DNA from: Alphaproteobacteria bacterium UBA6178
Lineage (GTDB): Bacteria; Pseudomonadota; Alphaproteobacteria; Rickettsiales; UBA3002
DNA length: 15,794 bases
NCBI GenBank assembly: GCA_002422205.1
Contig: DITS01000037.1
Coordinates: 25,065-40,858 of the forward strand
Direction of reading: 5' to 3'
Below the pieces are notes generated by a model. That model did not search any database. It was not told where the DNA came from and was given only the letters and a program-made list of their open reading frames with translations. How positions within the stretch are numbered: position 1 is the first letter of the stretch; every line of letters begins with the position of its first letter. Shown piece after piece: positions 7,323 to 13,490 of this stretch. A program made the translations under genes and the position numbers.

Positions 7323-7778
7323 TTAGAGCGAACCAAGACCCTGATGGATACTAATGTGCGGGACTGTCTGATTATGAGCTATCGCCCGACTGTGGTGCAT
7401 GGGGATGGCTATGTGGAAATCACTATTGCGGCGCGGTTTGAATTGTATGGCCGCAGCCAGCTCGCACTTGATGCGGAGGGGAGAGCGATTCGTACTTTCA
7501 AGCGGTCGAATTATAATCCGGTGCTGGTGAATGCGTTGGTGAAATCCTATCGCTGGAATCGGCAGCTTGATAGCGGGAAGATCACTATCACCGACATCGC
7601 GAAGCAAGAGGGGCGTGCTAGGACGTATGTTTCGCGCATTGTGAATCTGATGATGCTGGCGCCGGATATTATCTCGAGCATTCTCACCGGCACGCAACCC
7701 GCGACGATGCATCTGCAAGACCTGACGGCGAACCTGCCGATTGAGTGGCATCGTCAGAAACAGATCTTAAAGTTTTAG
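7323..7778 (+). pseudogene. C-terminal fragment of a serine recombinase (resolvase family)
   Basis: About 151 codons of the C-terminal part of a long alphaproteobacterial site-specific recombinase. The visible features are a β-rich DNA-binding portion (VVHGDGYVEITIAARF), then ALVKSYRWNRQLDSGKITIT, a helix-turn-helix (DIAKQEGRARTYVSRIVNL), MLAPDI, and the terminal LPIEWHRQKQILKF that closes many such proteins (compare LPLDWxxQRRLLGF, from memory). The catalytic serine domain and zinc-ribbon region are absent. An open frame runs back to an ATG at 7284, but 7284-7321 is antisense to the patatin gene, so the junction is a rearrangement point. Probably a non-functional remnant, unless the fragment is translated as a free DNA-binding domain. 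It is followed by the CCTGTT iterons. Confidence 0.72.
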
Positions 7779-7796
7779 TAGCAGGCCAGTTAGCTT

Positions 7797-7859
7797 CCTG
7801 ATTGCCATCCTGTTTTTTACCTGTTCCCACACCTGTTATTAGCCTGTTATGGACCTGTT
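7797..7859 (+). repeat. Six CCTGTT-type iterons at helical spacing
   Basis: Units start at 7797 (CCTGAT), 7809, 7820, 7832, 7843 and 7854 (all CCTGTT). The spacings are 12, 11, 12, 11 and 11 bases, close to one helical turn, so all units face the same side of the DNA. The row begins 18 bases after the recombinase stop codon. Isolated CCTGAT (7931-7936) and inverted AACAGG (7948-7953) follow. This looks like a multi-site protein-binding array. Confidence 0.8.
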
Positions 7860-8144
7860 CTGATGTGGTAAAATTCTTGTGCTCAGTAGCACTGAACAAT
7901 GGTTTGCGCGCATTTGCCTAAGAATGCCGGCCTGATATTTTGCTCAAAACAGGTTTTAGAGTGCGATTTATAGAAACGTCACCACGAAAACTTCGCAAGT
8001 GAGACAATGGCGGGGATTGGGAGTGGTTTTTCAGGAATTAGCCGGAAATCGGTGTTTTGATGGTGGCGGTGAATGCGGGAATTGCGGTGGAACTGGGCGT
8101 TTTTTGCAGTTCTCAGGCTAAGGGAGTGCTCGAACTTGGAAATG
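7860..8144. other. Intergenic stretch without recognisable gene
   Basis: Between the iterons and the second 188-bp repeat I see no credible protein-coding frame and no RNA gene. A separated inverted pair, CCTGAT at 7931 and AACAGG at 7948, extends the iteron theme. Small open frames on both strands here have no family resemblance and no ribosome sites. Confidence 0.5.
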
Positions 8145-8332
8145 TTGGCTGTGGATGCGCACCATTGCCACATCTGCTCTCACCATTCCCTGATAGTGGC
8201 CGAAATACAGGGTAATTTGCAATGGTATCAGGGTATTTCCTGCAGCAATGGTCATTCTGTCGCACAAACACATATCTTATCGCGAAAGCCCTGATGCCCT
8301 AACAAGGAATTATCAGGGAATGATGACATTAC
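8145..8332 (+). repeat. 188-bp direct repeat, copy 2
   Basis: Same orientation as copy 1 (5088-5275), with seven transitions in 188 bases and no gap. It carries the same CCCTGAT/ATCAGGG words (8188-8194, 8227-8233, 8289-8295, 8312-8318). Its right end again encodes the last residues NVIIP and a stop on the minus strand, but what follows is only a relic of an alkB gene, not an intact one. The two copies bracket the alkB, BMT5-like, patatin and recombinase fragment block. Confidence 0.92.
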
Positions 8333-8395
8333 AGAACTTCAGCGAAAGGACACCAGCACCCCGAATGTGTCTAATGCCTCTTATCCGCTTAATGT
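8313..8395 (-). pseudogene. Relic of a second alkB-like 3' end
   Basis: Read on the minus strand in the same frame as the intact alkB gene, this stretch gives …HIRGAGVLSLKFCNVIIP then TGA, against …SIQRRRRIALTFRNVIIP in the intact protein. NVIIP and the stop are within the 188-bp repeat. Beyond it, the ungapped match drops to roughly 55-60% of bases over about 36 positions, with a further CGGATAAG match upstream. The terminal arginines needed for 2-oxoglutarate binding are mostly lost. No further alkB sequence continues toward ompW, so this is a short remnant. The assignment rests on a short alignment. Confidence 0.5.
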
Positions 8396-8453
8396 AAACC
8401 ATTAATATGATGTGCAAGGGCCGACTTTTATATGGAAATCATAGCCTAACGCA

Positions 8454-9110
8454 TCAAAACCGATAAGCCAAACCGACGCCGACGACCCAGGGATCGAGAT
8501 CCACATCGGCCGTTGCGGCACCGCCATTGAGTTTGACATCGACATTATTCCATAATTTTTTGACGTCGAAGTTGAGCGCCCAATTTTCATCGAGTCCGAT
8601 GTCCATACCGATTTGGGCGGCGGTGCCGAAACCGTTTTCGTAATCGATGGATGAAACCGCGCCGGAGTCTTCGCCGTAAAACAGCATGTAGTTGACGCCT
8701 GCGCCGATATAGGGGCGGAACTGCCCTTCGGGATTGAAGTGATATTGCAGGGTGAGCGTGGGGGGCAGTACCCAGACATCGCCCAGATCGACGTTGCCGA
8801 GCGCGGTGTTGCGTGCGCCCATATTGTGATTGGTGGTGGCGGCGATGAGTTCTGCTGCAATGTTCGGGGTGAAGAAATAGGTGATGTCGAGCTCGGGCGC
8901 ATAGCCGGTATCGGCGGTGACGTGGCCGCCAATGCTGGTGCTGCTGCTTTCATCGGGCGAAACCGCAATGGCGCGCATACGCAGTATCCAGCGGTCGGCG
9001 TCTTGCACGTCCCAGAGTGAATCGGATCGGAAGCCGCCTTCGGCGAGCGCGCTGGCGCTCATGAGACTGCAGGTGAGGGCGGCAAGGGCGGCGGTTTTGT
9101 ATCGTGTCAT
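8454..9110 (-). CDS. ompW: OmpW family outer-membrane protein
   Basis: A 218-residue eight-stranded outer-membrane β-barrel of the OmpW/OprG family, thought to move small hydrophobic compounds across the outer membrane. The start at 9110 is preferred over the in-frame ATG at 9122 because GGAG sits seven bases before it and overlaps the other candidate. The N-terminus is a signal peptide with a likely cut after ALA (residue 23). Family features include a WILRMRAIAVSPDESS strand, PELDITYFFTPNIAAELIAA, LPPTLTLQYHFNPEGQFRPYIGAGVNY, and the C-terminal aromatic GLAYRF expected for barrel assembly. It follows ccoS on the same strand by 64 bases but has its own FNR/FixK-type promoter, so it responds to low oxygen alone and may also receive read-through from the cco operon. 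Confidence 0.92.
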   Translation of the reverse strand: MTRYKTAALAALTCSLMSASALAEGGFRSDSLWDVQDADRWILRMRAIAVSPDESSSTSIGGHVTADTGYAPELDITYFFTPNIAAELIAATTNHNMGARNTALGNVDLGDVWVLPPTLTLQYHFNPEGQFRPYIGAGVNYMLFYGEDSGAVSSIDYENGFGTAAQIGMDIGLDENWALNFDVKKLWNNVDVKLNGGAATADVDLDPWVVGVGLAYRF

Positions 9111-9136
9111 TGGGTGCTCCATCGGTTATTGCAGAT

Positions 9137-9142
9137 GGGATA
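9137..9142 (-). promoter_or_regulatory. Candidate -10 element of the ompW promoter
   Basis: On the minus strand TATCCC preceded by TGC (extended -10 type) lies such that the transcription start would be near 9130. The centre of the FNR/FixK box at 9165-9178 then falls at -41.5, the standard class II position. Inferred from spacing only. Confidence 0.55.
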
Positions 9143-9164
9143 GCACGCGGCAGAGTTGGCGGAT

Positions 9165-9178
9165 TTGACAATGGTCAA
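9165..9178 (-). promoter_or_regulatory. FNR/FixK-type box upstream of ompW
   Basis: TTGAC-AATG-GTCAA is a perfect inverted repeat matching the FNR/FixK consensus TTGAY-N4-RTCAA. It overlaps the stop codon of ccoS and lies 55 bases before the ompW start. FNR/Anr control of ompW/oprG is known in gammaproteobacteria. Confidence 0.8.
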
Positions 9179-9333
9179 TTGGTTGGAGGGTTTTCGTCGT
9201 CATCCATTAAAATGCGCTGAGCGGCGCCTTCGAGGTCATCATACTGGCCGGATTTCAGCGTCCATAAAAAGGCTGCTAAGGCGCAGAGACTTAAGGTCAG
9301 CGCAATGGGAATCAGATAGAGCAAGACATCCAT
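9175..9333 (-). CDS. ccoS: cbb3 oxidase maturation protein CcoS
   Basis: A 52-residue protein of the CcoS/FixS family, needed for insertion of cofactors into cbb3-type cytochrome oxidase. One N-terminal transmembrane helix (LLYLIPIALTLSLCALAAFL) is followed by WTLKSGQYDDLEGAAQRIL, where SGQYDDLEG is the family hallmark (typically SGQFDDLEGPA). The tail is acidic (MDDDEN). The ATG at 9333 begins two bases after the ccoI stop codon, so translation is coupled, and it is the last gene of the cco cluster. Its stop codon overlaps the regulatory box of ompW. Confidence 0.93.
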   Translation of the reverse strand: MDVLLYLIPIALTLSLCALAAFLWTLKSGQYDDLEGAAQRILMDDDENPPTN

Positions 9334-9335
9334 GA

Positions 9336-11549
9336 TCAGTCCTTGATGCGGTTGATGCGAAAGGCGTTGAGAATGACGAGTAGTGACGAAGACGACATGG
9401 CAATCGCGGCCACGAGCGGGGTGACATAACCCGCCACGGCAAGCGGGATGGCGATGCAGTTATAGCCGATTGCGAGCGCAAAATTCTGTTTGACCAGCCG
9501 GGTGGAAAAGCGCGCCATGGTGAGCGCCTGCGCCACGGGGGCGAGGCGGCTGCCTTGGAACACGATATCGGCGGTGTTTTGCGTGATGTCCATGCCGGAG
9601 GCGGGTGACATGGAGACGGAGGCTTCAGCCAGTGCAGGCGCGTCGTTCAGCCCGTCGCCGACCATCAGCACGCGATGGCCACTGGTTCGCAGTTGTTCGA
9701 GAATACGTACCTTGTCGGCGGGCAGACAGGCGGCGCGGTAATGGGGAATGCGTAATGTGTTGGCCACGTCGATTACTACATCGGCACGGTCGCCGGAGAG
9801 GATGTGCAGAGTGAGCGATTGTGCCTGTAATTTCTGGGTGATGGCTGTTGCATCGTCGCGTAGCGGGTCGGAGAAGGTGAAGCGCAGCGGCTGGCTTCCT
9901 TCGACTTCAAGCCATAATTCCTGCAGGGGGTCGATGGGCGCGGATTCGTCGCCGCACCAGCTACGTCGTCCGATGCTTAGCCATTTGCCTTGCCATCGTG
10001 CCTCGATACCGCAGCCGGTCTCTTCCCTTGGTGCTGTGAGGGGCAGGAGTGATTGAGTATTGGCGGCGCATAAGGCAAGCGATAGTGGGTGGCGGCTATG
10101 TACGGCAAGTGATGCGGCGAGCTGTAGCGCGTCGGGATGATCGGGCTGCGTGAGCAGTGTGGGAGTGCCACGGGTGAGGGTGCCGGTTTTGTCGAAGGCG
10201 ACGCTATCGATGGCGGCGAGTCGTTCCAGTGCATCGCCGGATTTGACGAGAATGCCGCGCTTCATCAACCAGCCGGTGGCCAGCACCTGCACCACGGGAA
10301 CTGCCAGTGCTAAGGCGCAGGGGCAGGTGATGATGAGGGTGGTGACGGCGATGAGCAGTGCGTCCTGCCACGCCATGCCGCCGAGAATGATCCAGCCCGC
10401 AAAGGCGGATGCGGCGAGGGTATGGACGACGGGGGTGTAGAGCTTGGCGGCTCTGTCGGCGAGGCGCACATAGCGTGCACGGCCTTGCTCGGCCTGCTCA
10501 AGTAGTCGCACGATGTCGGCAAGCAGGCTTTGGTCGCTGGGCTTTTGCACTTGTGCGATCAGCGGGGCGGAGAGGTTGATGGTGCCGCCATAGATGGTGT
10601 CACCTGCGGATACCGGATGCGGCGTGGTTTCGCCGGTGACGAGGCTGGTGTCGAGCTCGGAACTGCCAGATTCGATGATGGCGTCGGTGGGGATTTTTTC
10701 GCCCGCTGCGATGTGCAGGCGCATGCCTTCGCGCAGGTCTTTGATGGCGATGGCGCGGGCGGCGGTGCCTTCGATGAGGGTGGCGGTGCCTTGCATCATG
10801 CTTAGCAGGCTGGTGGCATTCTCGCGCGCTTTGCCGCGTGCGCGGGCATCGAGCCAGCGGCCAATGAGCAAAAAGAACAAGAGCATGACAGCGGAATCGA
10901 AATAGGCATGTTCGCCATGATGGATGGTTTCAAACAGGCTCATGGCACAGGAAAGAATCAGCGCGAGCGAAATCGGCACATCCATATTGGTGCGGCGATG
11001 CGACAGCGCGGCATAGGCTGAGCGGAAGAAGGGACGCCCCGCATAGGCGATGGTGGGCAGGGCGATGGCGGCGGATGCCCAATGAAACAGGCTGCGCGTA
11101 GCAATGCCCATGAGGGTTTGGTCGCTGCTCCAAAGTGCGACCGATAATAGCATGATATTGCCCATCGCGAACCCGGCGACGGCGACACAGCGCAGGAGAA
11201 ATTTATCCTGTGGCTCGGCGGTGGGAGTGATGTTGGCGGGGGTTAGCGCGTAGCCGAGTGATTGCACGATGGCGGCGTAATCATCGGCTTGCGCGGCGCT
11301 GCCTTGCCATTCGATAAGCAGGCGGCTGGTGCTCATATTGACGCGGGCATTTGTGATGCCGTCGGCTTTGGCGAGTGCGGATTCGATCGCCCAGATGCAG
11401 CGTGCGCAATGGATGCCATCAACCTGAAAGGCCAGTTGGTAGCGCCCGTTGCCGAGGCTTTCTGAGTGAGGGGCGAAGCGTGGAAGCGGGTCTGGCGTAT
11501 TTATTTTACGATGACACGCTGGCGCTGTTGATATGGCTGCTTGTTGCAT
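9336..11549 (-). CDS. ccoI: CcoI/FixI copper-translocating P-type ATPase
   Basis: A P1B-type ATPase of about 737 residues that supplies copper for the CuB site of cbb3 oxidase. From the ATG at 11549, it has an N-terminal metal-binding domain with CARC (48-51), the actuator TGET (305-308), the transmembrane CPC (409-411), the phosphorylation DKTGT (453-457), an SRHPLS motif and the hinge GDGLNDAPAL. Eight transmembrane helices are expected and seen as hydrophobic blocks. The open frame extends to another ATG at 11573, but that would overlap ccoH by 73 bases; the chosen start overlaps by 49. Neither has a strong ribosome site, so the start is uncertain. Extra Cys and His residues before the first domain (PACHRK) are visible. 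It is co-transcribed between ccoH and ccoS. Confidence 0.93.
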   Translation of the reverse strand: MQQAAISTAPACHRKINTPDPLPRFAPHSESLGNGRYQLAFQVDGIHCARCIWAIESALAKADGITNARVNMSTSRLLIEWQGSAAQADDYAAIVQSLGYALTPANITPTAEPQDKFLLRCVAVAGFAMGNIMLLSVALWSSDQTLMGIATRSLFHWASAAIALPTIAYAGRPFFRSAYAALSHRRTNMDVPISLALILSCAMSLFETIHHGEHAYFDSAVMLLFFLLIGRWLDARARGKARENATSLLSMMQGTATLIEGTAARAIAIKDLREGMRLHIAAGEKIPTDAIIESGSSELDTSLVTGETTPHPVSAGDTIYGGTINLSAPLIAQVQKPSDQSLLADIVRLLEQAEQGRARYVRLADRAAKLYTPVVHTLAASAFAGWIILGGMAWQDALLIAVTTLIITCPCALALAVPVVQVLATGWLMKRGILVKSGDALERLAAIDSVAFDKTGTLTRGTPTLLTQPDHPDALQLAASLAVHSRHPLSLALCAANTQSLLPLTAPREETGCGIEARWQGKWLSIGRRSWCGDESAPIDPLQELWLEVEGSQPLRFTFSDPLRDDATAITQKLQAQSLTLHILSGDRADVVIDVANTLRIPHYRAACLPADKVRILEQLRTSGHRVLMVGDGLNDAPALAEASVSMSPASGMDITQNTADIVFQGSRLAPVAQALTMARFSTRLVKQNFALAIGYNCIAIPLAVAGYVTPLVAAIAMSSSSLLVILNAFRINRIKD

Positions 11550-11983
11550 AATACCGATACGGTGATGTCCCATTGTCCGGCTTGTGGAAAGGCAAGGGAG
11601 GATTGATAACTGCCGTCTTTTTGGCGGGTGAGAGGTTGTGAAAAATCCAGCTGGCTTTGTGTGGGGCGCATGAGATGGGCTGTGGCGTGTTCGCAGGTGA
11701 GGGGATTGCCTGATGCGTCTTGCAAGGTAAAGCGGAGTTGGTGCTGTTCTAAAGTGATACTGGATTGCCAGCCGAGTGCGTCTTGCGCTTGTGCATCTTG
11801 TGCAATCGTATCGTAGTTTAAGCCTTTTTCGTAAGCCTGCTGTGTGACGAGGCCGGTATGGGTGCTGGTGGCTTTATAGATGAACAGGGCGTTGACCGCA
11901 AAGATCACCAGAAAGGCCATGACGAAATACCATGGGATGATGCGGTCGCGTAAGGGCGCTTTACTGTTACTGGTCGCTGACAA
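11501..11983 (-). CDS. ccoH: CcoH/FixH cbb3 oxidase assembly protein
   Basis: About 160 residues of the FixH family, a membrane-anchored assembly factor for cbb3 oxidase. One transmembrane helix (IIPWYFVMAFLVIFAVNALF) near residues 15-35 is followed by a periplasmic domain with the family's TGLVTQQAYEKGLNYD segment (usual form GLVxxxYYxxGLxYN) and a β-rich C-terminal part ending in RQRVIVK. No ATG exists before the helix. TTG at 11983, preceded by AGGAAG seven bases away, is the most plausible start and overlaps the end of ccoG by 17 bases. The frame is open far upstream within ccoG, so a longer call would be an artefact. Confidence 0.85.
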   Translation of the reverse strand: MSATSNSKAPLRDRIIPWYFVMAFLVIFAVNALFIYKATSTHTGLVTQQAYEKGLNYDTIAQDAQAQDALGWQSSITLEQHQLRFTLQDASGNPLTCEHATAHLMRPTQSQLDFSQPLTRQKDGSYQSSLAFPQAGQWDITVSVLCNKQPYQQRQRVIVK

Positions 11984-13481
11984 AGAGGCTCTTCCTTTCG
12001 TGGCTGAGTTGGGTGTCGCGGTCGGTGATGCGTAAGGTGATGGTATGACGGCCACCGGCGGGTTTGGATGCGGTGATGAATAAGCGGAAATGGCCGATGC
12101 TGTCGGCAAAGACCGGCAGCGCATCGGGTGAGAGATGACCGGCGCCCTGGATGGTGAGTGTGGCGTTTTCGATGCCGTCCAAGGTCAGGGTGTAGGTTTT
12201 ATCTTCGTGGGTTTTGTTGAGGATCTTGACGTCGTAGCCGTTGCGGATCGAGCCGTCGGACAGGAGGACATAGAGCGGGTTGCGATCGTGCAATATGTGT
12301 AGTTCCAGCGGTGAGCGGGTGAGCAGGCTGTAGAGCATGATGCCGCCCACCAGCGCCATGATGGCGGCGTAATAGAAAGTACGCGGACGGAGGATGTGTG
12401 ACCATGAGGAGGCGACGGGGGCACCTGCGTCGCGTGCTTCCTGATTGGTGGTGGTGTCGTAGCGGATGAGGCCGCGCGGGAGGTCTATTTTATCCATGAC
12501 GCTGTTGCAGGCGTCGATGCACAGGCCGCAGGCGATGCATTCATATTGTAGCCCGTCGCGGATGTCGATCCCCATCGGGCAGACCTGCACGCAGAGTGAG
12601 CAGTCGATGCAGTCGCCTATTTTACGATTGTTTCCTGCACTCGCCTCCTGCTCGTGCAATGAAACAGGCTCAAGGCTGGCGCGGTCTTCTGACCGCGTTT
12701 CATGGTGACGCAACCATGCGTGGCTGGGCGAGGTTCGCTTGCCTTTGCCGCGTGGTTCGCCGCGTTGTGCGTCGTAGCCGATGATCAGTGTGTCGCGGTC
12801 GAACATGGCGGATTGGAAGCGCGCATAGGGGCACATATAGGTGCAGACCTGCTCGCGCGCGAAGCCTGCCATGAGGTAGGTGGTGAAGGTGAAGGCGATG
12901 ATCCACCACATTACGCTCATCGGGACATCGAAATGCATGATTTGCTCAAACAGGGTGGGGGCGTCGTTGAAATAAAACACCCATGCACCGCCAGTGCAGA
13001 GGCCGATGAGCAGCCAGATCACATGCGTGAGGGCTTTTTTGCGCAGCTTGGTGAAGCTCCAGCGCGATTCGTCGAGTTTTTTGCGGGCATTGCGGTCGCC
13101 CTGCACGAGGCGTTCGACCCAGACGAATAAATCCGTCCAGACGGTTTGAAAGCAGAAATAGCCGCACCAGACGCGACCGGCGAGCGAAGTCACGCAAAAG
13201 AGCGCGACGGCGGCGAGGATGAGAATGCCGGTGAGGTAATAGACTTCCTGTGGCCAGATTTCGATGAAAAAGAAATAGGCGCGGCGGTTGGGCATATCAA
13301 TGAGAATGGCCTGATCGGGTGCGTTGGCGCCGCGATCCCAGCGCAGAAAAGGCGCGAAATAATAAATGCCCAGTGTGACGATCATCACCAGCCATTTGAT
13401 TTTGCGGTAGCGCCCCCAGACGCGTTTGGGGTAAATTTTCTGCTGCTTTGCGAACAGCTGAATGGGGGCGGATTCGCTCAT
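11967..13481 (-). CDS. ccoG: CcoG/FixG cbb3 oxidase accessory ferredoxin (copper reductase)
   Basis: A 504-residue membrane iron-sulphur protein; CcoG has been shown in Rhodobacter to reduce copper during cbb3 assembly. Helices are seen at about 28-47, 80-102, 150-171, 188-206 and 367-388. Two periplasmic or near-membrane Cys motifs are present (WCGYFC at 105-110, and CTYMCP at 213-218). Two 4Fe-4S motifs follow (CIDCSLCVQVCP at 291-302 and CIACGLCIDAC at 315-325), and an Ig-like FixG C-terminal domain completes the protein. The usual Pro after CGYxC is Phe here. Between GEPRG (241-245) and GDCIDC (289) there are 43 residues where relatives have, from memory, about 10-15. This extra piece is encoded by nested inverted repeats (12636-12718) and is probably an in-frame insertion. 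Confidence 0.93.
   Translation of the reverse strand: MSESAPIQLFAKQQKIYPKRVWGRYRKIKWLVMIVTLGIYYFAPFLRWDRGANAPDQAILIDMPNRRAYFFFIEIWPQEVYYLTGILILAAVALFCVTSLAGRVWCGYFCFQTVWTDLFVWVERLVQGDRNARKKLDESRWSFTKLRKKALTHVIWLLIGLCTGGAWVFYFNDAPTLFEQIMHFDVPMSVMWWIIAFTFTTYLMAGFAREQVCTYMCPYARFQSAMFDRDTLIIGYDAQRGEPRGKGKRTSPSHAWLRHHETRSEDRASLEPVSLHEQEASAGNNRKIGDCIDCSLCVQVCPMGIDIRDGLQYECIACGLCIDACNSVMDKIDLPRGLIRYDTTTNQEARDAGAPVASSWSHILRPRTFYYAAIMALVGGIMLYSLLTRSPLELHILHDRNPLYVLLSDGSIRNGYDVKILNKTHEDKTYTLTLDGIENATLTIQGAGHLSPDALPVFADSIGHFRLFITASKPAGGRHTITLRITDRDTQLSHERKSLFVSDQ
12636..12718 (-). repeat. Nested palindromic element inside ccoG
   Basis: Four inverted repeats lie together. TGCAC at 12636-12640 pairs with GTGCA at 12654-12658. 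ATGAAAC at 12659-12665 pairs with GTTTCAT at 12697-12703. CGCGGTC at 12680-12686 pairs with GACCGCG at 12691-12697 across a four-base loop. CATGGT at 12701-12706 pairs with ACCATG at 12713-12718. Together they span 83 bases, translate in frame with no stop, and coincide with the extra linker of CcoG (about residues 255-283). This resembles the protein-coding palindromic elements known from Rickettsia. No second copy was noticed in the window. Confidence 0.65.
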
Positions 13482-13490
13482 GATGCTGGT

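Noticed and set aside
8073..8294. Plus-strand open frame partly inside repeat copy 2
   Set aside because: Not conserved as a frame in copy 1, no recognisable domain and no ribosome site; treated as chance reading of the repeat.
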